Of a stretch of 64,000 nt of DNA, positions 18,096 through 26,119 are shown in pieces. The position numbers were made by a program, and so were the translations under genes. Numbering within the stretch: the first letter of the stretch is position 1; every line of letters starts with the position of its first letter. The DNA is from Rhizobium sp. CIAT894 (GTDB lineage Bacteria > Pseudomonadota > Alphaproteobacteria > Rhizobiales > Rhizobiaceae). Under the pieces are notes generated by a model, which had not been told where the DNA came from, did no database searches, and was given only the letters and a program-made list of their open reading frames with translations. Where the stretch lies: contig NZ_CP020947.1 of assembly GCF_000172795.2 (NCBI RefSeq), positions 685,001-749,000 of the forward strand, written 5' to 3'.

Positions 18096-19001
18096 ATGAC
18101 AAGCATTAACACCAACACTTCCGCACAGGCCGCTCTCCAGACGCTGCGCAACGTCAACCAGGGTCTCCAGTCAACCCAGGCTCACGTTTCGTCCGGCTAT
18201 CGTGTCGGCAAGGCATCTGACAACGCGGCTTATTGGTCGATCGCAACGACCATGCGCTCGGACAACAAGGCACTTTCTGCCGTTTCCGACGCTCTCGGCG
18301 TAGGCGCTGCCAAGGTCGACACCGCTTACACCGCCATGGACAGCGCCATCGACGTCGTCGGCGACATCAAGGCCAAGCTGGTTGCCGCCACTGAAAACGG
18401 CGTCGACAAGGCCAAGGTCCAGGAAGAAATCGGCCAGCTGCAGCAGCAGCTCCTGAGCGTCGCTCAGTCGGCTTCCTTCAACGGCGAAAACTGGGTCGCC
18501 GGCGCCAACGGCACCAAGAGCGTTGTTTCCTCCTTCGTCCGCGACGGCTCCAACGCCGTTTCGGTCACCACGACCGACTACGTTCTCGACAACGGCTCCG
18601 CGGGCAACGTCCTGTTCGGCATGAGCGGCGGCTCGGTCGAAACCTCCACGGGCATTCTCGGTACGTCGACTGGCGCGACCGGTTCGATCTACTCGATGGA
18701 CATCACCAACTTCACCGCCGGCCAGATCCAGACGGCTCTGAGCAACGTCGAATCGGCTCTGAAGTCCATGACCAGCGCCGGTGCTGCTCTCGGCTCGCTC
18801 TCCAAGCGTATCGACAACCAGGACAACTTCGTCTCCGCGCTCAGCGCTTCGATCGACTCCGGTGTCGGCCGCCTCGTCGATGCCAACATGGAAGAAGAAT
18901 CGTCCAAGCTCAGCGCCCTGCAGACCCAGCAGCAGCTGGCGATCCAGTCGCTGTCGATCGCGAACTCCTCTTCGCAGAACATCTTGTCGCTCTTCCGCTA
19001 A
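18096..19001 (+). CDS. flaA: Flagellin A
   Basis: The 301-residue flagellin has the conserved N-terminal D0/D1 region (MTSINTNTSAQAALQTLRNVNQGL, VSSGYRVGKASDNAAYWSIATTMRSDN) and C-terminal D0 helix (MEEESSKLSALQTQQQLAIQSLSIANSSSQNILSLFR). Rhizobial complex flagella use several flagellins with FlaA as the principal one (family knowledge). It is very similar to the next gene, so the pair arose by tandem duplication. The central 150-210 region, rich in Ser/Thr/Gly, could carry O-glycans. Its own promoter and terminator flank it. Confidence 0.97.
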   Translation: MTSINTNTSAQAALQTLRNVNQGLQSTQAHVSSGYRVGKASDNAAYWSIATTMRSDNKALSAVSDALGVGAAKVDTAYTAMDSAIDVVGDIKAKLVAATENGVDKAKVQEEIGQLQQQLLSVAQSASFNGENWVAGANGTKSVVSSFVRDGSNAVSVTTTDYVLDNGSAGNVLFGMSGGSVETSTGILGTSTGATGSIYSMDITNFTAGQIQTALSNVESALKSMTSAGAALGSLSKRIDNQDNFVSALSASIDSGVGRLVDANMEEESSKLSALQTQQQLAIQSLSIANSSSQNILSLFR

Positions 19002-19027
19002 GAGCGGTCGGCACAAGGTTTCCAAGT

Positions 19028-19064
19028 TTCGCGGCCGGGTCACTCCCGGCCGCGAAATGTTTTA
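19028..19064 (+). terminator. Terminator after flaA
   Basis: TTTCGCGGCCGGG (19028-19040 region) and CCCGGCCGCGAAA (19045-19057) form a 13-bp perfect stem with a 5-base loop, followed by TGTTTTAAT. It is a strong intrinsic terminator. Confidence 0.9.
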
Positions 19065-19076
19065 ATATAAGGTTAA
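19062..19076. promoter_or_regulatory. CtrA-like box TTAA-N7-TTAA upstream of flaB
   Basis: TTAA at 19062-19065 and TTAA at 19073-19076 are separated by exactly 7 bases, the consensus spacing of alphaproteobacterial CtrA sites. It lies just beyond the flaA terminator stem and 208 bases before the flaB start. The region is AT-rich, so chance occurrence is possible. Confidence 0.45.
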
Positions 19077-19136
19077 TGAAAATCCATCTAAGTACCCGAT
19101 ATTTTTACATTATTTTCAATTCCAATTTAGCTTTCC

Positions 19137-19283
19137 TTAACCATCTTGCTGTTTTCTAGGCCCATCGAAACGGCGAGTTAACCTTAACGAGAATGGTTAA
19201 CAGGCATGATGCTGATCGCTGTGGGCCGGCCGAAAATCCGGAATGTCCCTTCTTAAAATCTGCCAACAAGGGGCAAACAAGCT
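19137..19283 (+). promoter_or_regulatory. flaB promoter and leader (duplicated in flaC)
   Basis: From TTAACCAT (19137) to the start codon, this 147-base region matches the region before flaC over nearly its whole length. Shared elements include two GTTAAC sites (19177 and 19196), GGCATGATGCTG (19203-19214), CCGGAATGTCCCTTC (19238-19252) and the leader CTGCCAACAAGGGGCAA (19260-19276). The leader contains the Shine-Dalgarno AAGGGG within a short TGCC/GGCA hairpin. Confidence 0.7.
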
Positions 19284-20192
19284 ATGACGAGCATCAACAC
19301 CAATAACGCTGCAATGGCAGCCCTCCAGACTCTGCGTGGCGTCAACCAGGGTCTCCAGACGACCCAGGCTCACGTTTCGTCCGGCTATCGCGTCGGCAAG
19401 GCTGCCGACAACGCTGCTTACTGGTCGATCGCAACGACCATGCGTTCGGACAACAAGGCACTTTCCGCTGTTTCCGACGCTCTCGGCCTCGGCGCCGCCA
19501 AGGTCGACACCGCTTACTCCGCCATGGACAGCGCTATCGATGTCGTCGGCGACATCAAGGCCAAGCTGGTTGCCGCCACTGAAAACGGCGTCGACAAGGC
19601 CAAGGTCCAGGAAGAAATCAGCCAGCTGCAGCAGCAGCTCCTGAGCGTCGCTCAGTCGGCATCCTTCTCCGGTGAAAACTGGGTTGCCGGCGCTAACGGC
19701 ACCAAGAACGTCGTTGCCTCCTTCGTCCGCGACGGCTCCAACGCCGTTTCGGTCGTGATGACCGACTATGTTCTCGACAACAGCTCCGCGGGCAACGTTC
19801 TGTTCGGCATGAGCGGCGGCGCGGTCGAAACCTCGACGGGTATCCTCGGTACTTCGAACGGTGCGACCGGTTCTGTCTACGCAATGGACATCACCAACTT
19901 CACCCTCGGCCAGATCCAGTCGGCTCTGACCAACGTCGAATCGGCTCTGAAGTCCATGACCAGCGCCGGCGCTGCTCTCGGCTCGGTCTCCAAGCGTATC
20001 GAACTGCAGGAAAATTTCGTCTCCGCGCTCAGCGACTCGATCGACTCCGGTGTCGGCCGTCTCGTCGACGCCGACATGGAAGAAGAATCGTCCAAGCTCA
20101 GCGCCCTGCAGACCCAGCAGCAGCTGGCCGTCCAGTCGCTGTCGATCGCGAACTCTTCTTCGCAGACCATCCTCTCGCTGTTCCGCGGCTAA
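19284..20192 (+). CDS. flaB: Flagellin B
   Basis: The 302-residue flagellin is nearly identical to FlaA at both ends (MTSINTNNAAMAALQTLRGVNQGL and the C-terminal SSKLSALQTQQQLAVQSLSIANSSSQTILSLF) and differs mainly in the middle. It is one of four tandem flagellin genes, each with its own promoter and terminator. The naming follows gene order; in Sinorhizobium the orthologous position is also flaB. Confidence 0.96.
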   Translation: MTSINTNNAAMAALQTLRGVNQGLQTTQAHVSSGYRVGKAADNAAYWSIATTMRSDNKALSAVSDALGLGAAKVDTAYSAMDSAIDVVGDIKAKLVAATENGVDKAKVQEEISQLQQQLLSVAQSASFSGENWVAGANGTKNVVASFVRDGSNAVSVVMTDYVLDNSSAGNVLFGMSGGAVETSTGILGTSNGATGSVYAMDITNFTLGQIQSALTNVESALKSMTSAGAALGSVSKRIELQENFVSALSDSIDSGVGRLVDADMEEESSKLSALQTQQQLAVQSLSIANSSSQTILSLFRG

Positions 20193-20210
20193 TAACCCGC
20201 AGAAATATCG

Positions 20211-20275
20211 GCCCGCCGTTCGCCGGCGGGCCTCCAGCAATCAAGCCGCGCTTCGATGGAGCGCGGCTTTTTTAA
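20211..20275 (+). terminator. Double-hairpin terminator after flaB
   Basis: The first hairpin pairs GCCCGCCG (20211-20218) with CGGCGGGC (20224-20231). The second pairs AAGCCGCGCT (20243-20252) with AGCGCGGCTT (20260-20269) and runs into six T. The second is a classical intrinsic terminator. Confidence 0.92.
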
Positions 20276-20281
20276 TGTCTG

Positions 20282-20296
20282 TTAACGATCGATTAA
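20282..20296. promoter_or_regulatory. CtrA-like box TTAA-N7-TTAAC upstream of flaC
   Basis: TTAA (20282-20285), CGATCGA, then TTAACC (20293-20298) gives an exact TTAA-N7-TTAAC match to the CtrA consensus. It lies 158 bases before the flaC start and just after the flaB terminator. Confidence 0.5.
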
Positions 20297-20439
20297 CCAT
20301 AATGCTGTCTTCTGCGTCCAACGAGACGGCGGGTTAACCAAATTTAAGAACCGGTTAACAGGCATGAGGCTGGTCCCCGTTCCCGGTAACTTTCCGGAAT
20401 GTCCCTTCCTTTCAACTGCCAACAAGGGGCAATCATTTC
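20293..20439 (+). promoter_or_regulatory. flaC promoter and leader (duplicate of the flaB one)
   Basis: This 147-base region parallels the one before flaB. It has TTAACCAT at 20293, GTTAAC sites at 20333 and 20354, GGCATGAGGCTGG from 20361, CCGGAATGTCCCTTC from 20394 and CTGCCAACAAGGGGCAA at 20416-20432. The last block masks the Shine-Dalgarno in a TGCC/GGCA hairpin 7 bases before the ATG. Confidence 0.7.
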
Positions 20440-21351
20440 ATGACCAGCATTTTGACGAACGTCGCGGCGATGGCCGCTCTTCAGACTCTCCGCGGAATCA
20501 ATGACGGCCTCGAGGCGACGCAGAACCGCGTATCGTCGGGTTATCGCGTCGAAAAAGCGTCCGACAACGCCGCCTACTGGTCGATCGCAACGACCATGCG
20601 TTCTGATAACAAGGCGCTTTCCGCCGTCTCCGACGCTCTCGGCCTCGGCGCCGCCAAGGTCGACACGGCTTACTCCGCAATGAGCAGCGCCATCGACGTC
20701 ATCAGCGAAATCAAGGCGAAGATCGTCGCCGCGACCGAAAAGGGCGTCGACAAGACCAAGGTCCAGGAAGAAATCGGTCAGTTGCAGCAGCAGCTGCTCA
20801 GCATCGCCCAATCGGCTTCTTTCTCCGGTGAAAACTGGGTTGCCGGCGCTGACGGCACCAAGAGCGTGGTTTCCACCTTCGTGCGCGATGGCAACGGCAA
20901 TGTGTCAGTCAAGACGACGGACTACATTCTGGACACGAGCTCTTCGGGCAACGTTCTCTTCGGCATGACCTCGACCGGCACGATCGACACGACCTCCGGC
21001 ATTATCGGCACGTCATACGGCACGATCGGTTCGATCTATTCGATGGACATCAGCACCTTCGGCTCGGTTGAGATCTCCATGGCCCTGACGTCGATCGAGG
21101 CCGGCCTGAATGCGATGACCAAGGCTGCATCGCAGCTCGGCTCGATTTCCACCCGCATCGACCTGCAGGAAAACTTCGTGGGAGCGCTGAGCGATTCGAT
21201 CGACTCGGGTGTCGGCCGCCTCGTCGATGCCAATATGGAAGAGGAATCGAGTAAGCTGACGGCATTGCAGACCCAGCAGCAACTGGCCATCCAGTCGCTG
21301 TCGATCGCCAACTCCAGCGCTCAAAACATCCTCACGCTGTTCCGCAGCTAA
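20440..21351 (+). CDS. flaC: Flagellin C (third tandem flagellin)
   Basis: The 303-residue flagellin keeps the N-terminal (MTSILTNVAAMAALQTLRGIND, VSSGYRVEKASDNAAYWSIA) and C-terminal flagellin helices but is more diverged from FlaA/FlaB in the centre. The name flaC follows the R. leguminosarum order flaA-B-C-D; the gene at this position in S. meliloti is called flaD. It has its own promoter, leader and terminator. Confidence 0.93.
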   Translation: MTSILTNVAAMAALQTLRGINDGLEATQNRVSSGYRVEKASDNAAYWSIATTMRSDNKALSAVSDALGLGAAKVDTAYSAMSSAIDVISEIKAKIVAATEKGVDKTKVQEEIGQLQQQLLSIAQSASFSGENWVAGADGTKSVVSTFVRDGNGNVSVKTTDYILDTSSSGNVLFGMTSTGTIDTTSGIIGTSYGTIGSIYSMDISTFGSVEISMALTSIEAGLNAMTKAASQLGSISTRIDLQENFVGALSDSIDSGVGRLVDANMEEESSKLTALQTQQQLAIQSLSIANSSAQNILTLFRS

Positions 21352-21413
21352 GTCAGGCGCTGAAGCTGGACCGAATCTTGCGCCATCGCCTGGCAGCAAG
21401 CCAAAAACCTCCC

Positions 21414-21445
21414 GAACCGCGCTCGAAACGGCGCGGTTCTTTCAT
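21414..21445 (+). terminator. Terminator after flaC
   Basis: GAACCGCGC (21414-21422) pairs perfectly with GCGCGGTTC (21431-21439) around an 8-base loop, followed by TTTCATTT. Confidence 0.88.
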
Positions 21446-21649
21446 TTATATCAACGGCTTAACTGGAATTTCGATCCACGCTTGGCGCTCGCCGCTGCGC
21501 TCTTGCCGAACAGGTTGATATCGAGTTACCTTTGCATCGAGTTGATTTGCTTTGCGATACGCCGGTGGAAATTTCGCCGGAGGCATGACGCCATTTCGGT
21601 CGCCGCCGGCAATCCGGCCTGCCCTTTCATCTTATTCCGAGACCTGTCG

Positions 21650-22612
21650 ATGACCGTTAAGATTACCAGCGCGGCCGCGGTGAATGCGCTTGCGGTGCTG
21701 CGCAGCATCAACAAAGAAGCCAGCCAGACCCAGCAACAAGTTTCCTCGGGATATCGTATCGAGACGGCGGCCGACGATGCGTCCTACTGGTCGGTTGCGA
21801 CCGTTATGCGCTCGGACAGCACCAATCTCGGCACGATCGGGGATGCGCTTGGTCTCGGCGCTGCCAAGGTCGATGCAACCTACACGTCGATGAATTCGGC
21901 GATCGATCTCATCGGCCAGATTCGCGCCAAGCTGGTTTCAGCAAGAGAGCCTGGTGCCGACAAGGACAAGATCAACGCTGAGATCAGCGAATACAAGGAA
22001 CAGCTGCAGACCGTCGTCGAATCGACGTCGTTTGCCGGTGAAAACTGGCTGCTGAACGGCGATTCCGCCGCGCCGCCGACGTGGTCGGTCATCTCGGGCT
22101 TCGTGCGCGCGCCAACCGGCGAATATCAGGCCCAGAGCATCGATTTCCCGTCGTCACAGACCATTCTCATCGACAAGAACGATGCAAGCGGCGGTCTGTT
22201 CACCAAGGCGGTCGATGCCAACGCGATCAATAACAGCGGTACGACGTCGCGCAATTATTATCTGCTGAACGCCAACTCGACCACGCCGGCGACGGGTACG
22301 GAAGTCGCGATAGACAAGAACACGACAGACTCGCAACTCGCCGACATGCTCGATGTGACCGACTCGCTGCTCTCGTCGCTGACGACGACGGCCGCTTCGA
22401 TCGGCGTGATGAAGACGCGCATCGACGATCAGATAGATTACACCGCCGATCTCTCCGATTCGATCGACAAGAGCGTCGGCGCCCTCGTCGATACCGACAT
22501 GGACGAGGCTTCGATCCGGCAGAAGGCGATCGAAACCCAGAAGCAGATGGCGGTCGAGGCGATCTCGATCCTCAACACGGCTTCGAGCAAGATTCTGATC
22601 CTGCTGGAGTAA
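21650..22612 (+). CDS. flaD: Divergent flagellin D (fourth tandem flagellin)
   Basis: The 320-residue protein starts MTVKITSAAAVNALAVLRSINKEASQ and keeps the flagellin N-terminal (VSSGYRIETAADDASYWSVATVMRSD) and C-terminal (QKAIETQKQMAVEAISILNTASSKIL) helices. It is clearly more distant from the other three and about 18 residues longer in the variable domain. The ATG at 21650 is chosen because the flagellin N-terminus begins there; the open frame runs further upstream but is not flagellin-like. The S. meliloti gene in this position is named flaC. It is probably a minor filament component. Confidence 0.9.
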   Translation: MTVKITSAAAVNALAVLRSINKEASQTQQQVSSGYRIETAADDASYWSVATVMRSDSTNLGTIGDALGLGAAKVDATYTSMNSAIDLIGQIRAKLVSAREPGADKDKINAEISEYKEQLQTVVESTSFAGENWLLNGDSAAPPTWSVISGFVRAPTGEYQAQSIDFPSSQTILIDKNDASGGLFTKAVDANAINNSGTTSRNYYLLNANSTTPATGTEVAIDKNTTDSQLADMLDVTDSLLSSLTTTAASIGVMKTRIDDQIDYTADLSDSIDKSVGALVDTDMDEASIRQKAIETQKQMAVEAISILNTASSKILILLE

Positions 22613-22810
22613 AGCTGGGCGCGATCGCGGATGGCGGCGCCATTCATCCTCGCGCAAGTTTGACTTCCTAGTTTCCGGCATGAGGGCATCGTCCGAATCC
22701 GTGCCGGCGCAAGGTCAAGCCCTTGTCCGCTTCGAAGGGGACATGCCGGCGCGCAAGGTCATTTTGAGCGGAGCGAGTATGCTGCCGCCTCCCGCATGGG
22801 ATGGATTTTT

Positions 22811-23440
22811 ATGAGCATTACGCTTTCCCGGTATTTGAAGGATTTCGGTGAACCGGAACCGCCGGCACCGATCATCGACATGGATGATTTCGCCAGCAAT
22901 GGTTTCGCCGAAATGCCGAGCGAACCGGCGATCGACGTCGAGGCGGAACGCCGCGATGCCTATGCGGAAGGTCATGCCGCAGCGACGGCTGATTTGACCG
23001 GGAAATACGAAGGGGAGGCGCGGGCGCTGGCTGAGACCCATGCGCGCCAGCTCGAGGAACTGAAGCTTCGCTACGAAGTCGAGGCAGCGGCGATCATTGC
23101 CTCCCGCATTCGCGATATCGCCGAAGAGGTCGCGCAGATGGTCAGTGCCGGCGCCGCCGCGGCCATCGCCCCGGTCATGACCGAAGCGCTCGCCGCCAAG
23201 GCTGCCGAAAACCTCGCCGTCCTGTTGCGCGACGCGATCCTTGAGGGTGCGGCCGGACCGATCGTCGTCAAGGGTCCGGCCCGGCTTTTCGAGATATTGC
23301 AGGCCGAACTCGGCGAGCATGCCGAGGCGGTTCGCCATTCTGAGACCGACGATATCGATCTCGCCGTCGAAATCGGTGAATCCGTCATCGTCACCCGTAT
23401 GTCGGCCTGGGCGGCCAGCTTGAAGAAAGTTCTCGAATGA
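22811..23440 (+). CDS. FliH-like flagellar export protein (candidate)
   Basis: This 209-residue protein precedes motB and overlaps it by 4 bases (ATGA). It has an acidic N-terminus (about 1-45), an Ala/Glu-rich coiled-coil (about 48-125, [18 protein letters not shown] ... [16 protein letters not shown]) and a compact C-terminal domain. The C-terminus [29 protein letters not shown] resembles the last segment of FliH/YscL-type stator proteins. By inference it is the FliH partner of FliI (6320-7717), which otherwise has none in the window. The ATG at 22811 gives [12 protein letters not shown]; an in-frame ATG at 22796 is possible. Confidence 0.6.
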   Translation: MSITLSRYLKDFGEPEPPAPIIDMDDFASNGFAEMPSEPAIDVEAERRDAYAEGHAAATADLTGKYEGEARALAETHARQLEELKLRYEVEAAAIIASRIRDIAEEVAQMVSAGAAAAIAPVMTEALAAKAAENLAVLLRDAILEGAAGPIVVKGPARLFEILQAELGEHAEAVRHSETDDIDLAVEIGESVIVTRMSAWAASLKKVLE

Positions 23441-24819
23441 GCGACGGCGAAAACCATCACCACGGCAAGAACGAGATCATCATCGTCAAGAGACATGGCG
23501 GTGGCGATCACGATGGCGCCCATGGCGGCGCATGGAAAATCGCCTATGCCGACTTCATGACGGCGATGATGGCGTTCTTCCTGGTCATGTGGCTGGTCAA
23601 TGCCGCCAACGAGGAGACCAAGGCCTCGGTCGCAACCTATTTCAATCCGATCAAGCTCTCCGACGAAAAGCCGACCGAGAAGGGACTGAAGAAGCCCGTC
23701 GACAACGCCGAGGGCGAGGAGAAGCAGGAGAAGTCGAAGCAGAAGGAAGAAAATCCGAACGACGGCAAGGCCTCGGCGGATGGTGACGACCAGACATCGA
23801 CATCAGGCGACCAAACCAATTATTCCGAAGCCGATTTCTTTGAAAATCCTTATTCGGTTCTGGCCGAGATCGCCCAGGAAGTCGGGCAGCAGGCTAATGT
23901 CAGCGCCAAGGGTGATGGCGGTGCGGCCGATTCCGGCCCGGCCACCGGCGCCGATGGCGGCGAGGCCTATCGTGATCCCTTCGATCCGGATTTCTGGACG
24001 AAGCAGGTCGAGGTCACGACGGCCGGCAAGTCCGCGCCTCCGGGCAAGAGCGACCAGCAGGCGGCCGAGAGCGGAACAACCGAGATCGCCAAGGTAGAGG
24101 ATATGAAGCCGATACCGCTGACCACGGATCAGAAGGCCGTCGCCCAGGAGACTACGGAAACCAAGGAAACAACGGAGACCAAGGGCGCGGCCGAGGCCAA
24201 GGACGGCAAGGCGCCGGGAGACAAGAAGGCTGACGACAAGAAGGCTGGAGATAAGAAGACCGGCGATAAGAAGGCTGGCGACAAGAACGCCGACGCGCAA
24301 AAGGATGCCGATCACCAGAAGGATGCCGACAAGAGCGCAGCCGAGGCCCAAGAGCAGAAGCAAGCAGAGCAGTTGCAGGCCGAGATCGCCCAGCAGATCG
24401 GCGGCGTCGCCGGCAAGCTTGCCGAAGGTCTGACCGTGACGGCATCCGAAGGCGGGCTGCTGGTCAGCATCTCCGACCAGACCGACGATTCGATGTTCAA
24501 TATCGGTTCGGCCGTTCCACGCCAGGAAATGGTGCTCGCCATGCAGAAGATCGGCGCCGTCCTGAAGGAGAGGGGTGGCGCGGTCGCCATCCGCGGCCAC
24601 ACGGACGGGCGCCAGTATAAGGGTGCGCAGAACGAGAACTGGCGGCTTTCGATGGATCGCGCCCAAAGCGCCTACTACATGCTCGTGCGCGGCGGCCTAG
24701 ACGAGAAGCGCATTTCCCAGGTCTCCGGCTTTGCCGACCGTCGGCTGAAACTGCCGGACGACCCGTTCAACGCGACCAACCGCCGGATCGAGATTCTGGT
24801 GCAGGCGGATCGAGGATAA
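23437..24819 (+). CDS. motB: Flagellar stator protein MotB
   Basis: MotB is the peptidoglycan-anchored proton-conducting stator subunit. The 460-residue product has a His/Gly/Asp-rich N-terminus, then [23 protein letters not shown] with the proton-binding aspartate at residue 39. The C-terminal OmpA-like domain contains [12 protein letters not shown] and NRRIEILVQ. The linker between them (about 85-330) is very long and ends in a Lys/Asp/Ala repeat tract (about 262-312, KKAGDKK units). E. coli MotB is 308 residues; the long linker is a rhizobial feature and may host MotC contacts. Confidence 0.96.
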   Translation: MSDGENHHHGKNEIIIVKRHGGGDHDGAHGGAWKIAYADFMTAMMAFFLVMWLVNAANEETKASVATYFNPIKLSDEKPTEKGLKKPVDNAEGEEKQEKSKQKEENPNDGKASADGDDQTSTSGDQTNYSEADFFENPYSVLAEIAQEVGQQANVSAKGDGGAADSGPATGADGGEAYRDPFDPDFWTKQVEVTTAGKSAPPGKSDQQAAESGTTEIAKVEDMKPIPLTTDQKAVAQETTETKETTETKGAAEAKDGKAPGDKKADDKKAGDKKTGDKKAGDKNADAQKDADHQKDADKSAAEAQEQKQAEQLQAEIAQQIGGVAGKLAEGLTVTASEGGLLVSISDQTDDSMFNIGSAVPRQEMVLAMQKIGAVLKERGGAVAIRGHTDGRQYKGAQNENWRLSMDRAQSAYYMLVRGGLDEKRISQVSGFADRRLKLPDDPFNATNRRIEILVQADRG

Positions 24820-24823
24820 CAGG

Positions 24824-26119
24824 ATGGCGCGTCGGCAGCATCGCTATGTCGGATTTGTGGCCCTCGGCCTGGCGATGCTTTCGCCCGCCACAGGCAAGGC
24901 GCAGGATCCGGATGATCTTGCGCCGTACAAGATGCTGCGGTCGCTGCAGTTCGTGCAGGATTCCGTCGTCGGTGGCGATCATTCGGCCGGTGAGATGCAG
25001 CGCTTCATGCTGGGCACGATCGACCAGCGGCTGCGCACCGTCGAGACTTCGGTTTTCGAGGACGATCGCAATGTCGACGCAGCGCTGATCTACGCGATGA
25101 GCGGCGGCAATCCGCAGACGCTCGAATATCTGATCGCCCACGACGTCAACGGCTATTTCGACAACCGTGTCACCGATGTGCTCAGAAAATATCTGAGCGG
25201 CAAGGGGCTGCTCGTCGCCAAGACGCTGGAGGAGATGGCCAGGGAATATCGCGACAAGAAGATCGGTCCTTACCTTGCGCTGATCGGCGGCAACGTGCTG
25301 ATCGCGACGAAACCGACCGACGCGCTGGATCTCTACGACCAGGCGCGGCTTGCGGCACCCGGTACGATCGTCGAGGAAGCGGCGTTGCGCCGCTCCGTCG
25401 CCATCTGCGTCGACAAGGGGCTGCTCGACAAGGGAATGGCCTATTCGCAGCGTTATGTCAGGCGCTTTCTGCATTCGCCCTATGCCAGCCAGTTCGCCGA
25501 TCTTTTCGTCGCACTCGTCGTCGGCCACGATCACGACGTCAAACCGCAGGATGTCGTCGACATCCTCTCTTTCATGGATGCGCCGCGCCAGCGCGAGGTC
25601 TATCTGCGTATCGCCCGCGCGGCCGCGATATCAGGCAAGCCGGATCTGGCGCATATGGCGGTCGAGCGTGTGCAGTCGCTCGGCGCCGGCACGGACAATG
25701 CGTTCGGTCCGCTGGCGGATTTCTATGGCGGCATGGCCGGCCTTCCCACCGAGGATATCGACCGGGCGGCGAAGAATGTCAGCGGCATCGCCGGCAATGC
25801 GCTTTCGCCGCGCGATCAGGCGCTGCAGGCAGCGGCGCAATCGGTTGCCGAGCAGATCCTGCGCGCTCCCGATCCGACAAGCCTGACGCAAGCCTCGAAT
25901 CCTAACACTGACCATCAAGAAATCACTTCTGAAAAGGCTGCGGCTACAGTTCCGCAACCGGGAGCGCCAGGCGCGCTTCCCGAGCCTGTTCCGGGAGGCG
26001 TGGCATCGACTGGCCAGAGCCAGGGTGCCGACCCCTCATTCAACGCATTTGTGACGACCAATCGGTCCAAGCTCGACGAGATCGACGGTCTTCTGGCGCA
26101 GGAAGGCAACGAACAATGA
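24824..26119 (+). CDS. motC: Periplasmic motility protein MotC
   Basis: MotC is a periplasmic protein known from S. meliloti that binds MotB and is required for motor rotation. The 431-residue product has a signal peptide (cleavage near residue 26, GKA/QD) and a helical body with SLQFVQDSVVGGDHSAGEMQRFMLGTIDQRLRTVE near the start. A Pro/Ala/Gln-rich tail follows from about residue 350. It starts 4 bases after motB and overlaps fliK by 4 bases. Its chaperone MotE is encoded at 12013. Confidence 0.92.
   Translation: MARRQHRYVGFVALGLAMLSPATGKAQDPDDLAPYKMLRSLQFVQDSVVGGDHSAGEMQRFMLGTIDQRLRTVETSVFEDDRNVDAALIYAMSGGNPQTLEYLIAHDVNGYFDNRVTDVLRKYLSGKGLLVAKTLEEMAREYRDKKIGPYLALIGGNVLIATKPTDALDLYDQARLAAPGTIVEEAALRRSVAICVDKGLLDKGMAYSQRYVRRFLHSPYASQFADLFVALVVGHDHDVKPQDVVDILSFMDAPRQREVYLRIARAAAISGKPDLAHMAVERVQSLGAGTDNAFGPLADFYGGMAGLPTEDIDRAAKNVSGIAGNALSPRDQALQAAAQSVAEQILRAPDPTSLTQASNPNTDHQEITSEKAAATVPQPGAPGALPEPVPGGVASTGQSQGADPSFNAFVTTNRSKLDEIDGLLAQEGNEQ

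Noticed and set aside
19197..20240. Open frames antisense to flaB, with similar ones opposite flaA and flaC
   Set aside because: They repeat because the flagellins themselves are duplicated; no ribosome sites or known domains are seen.
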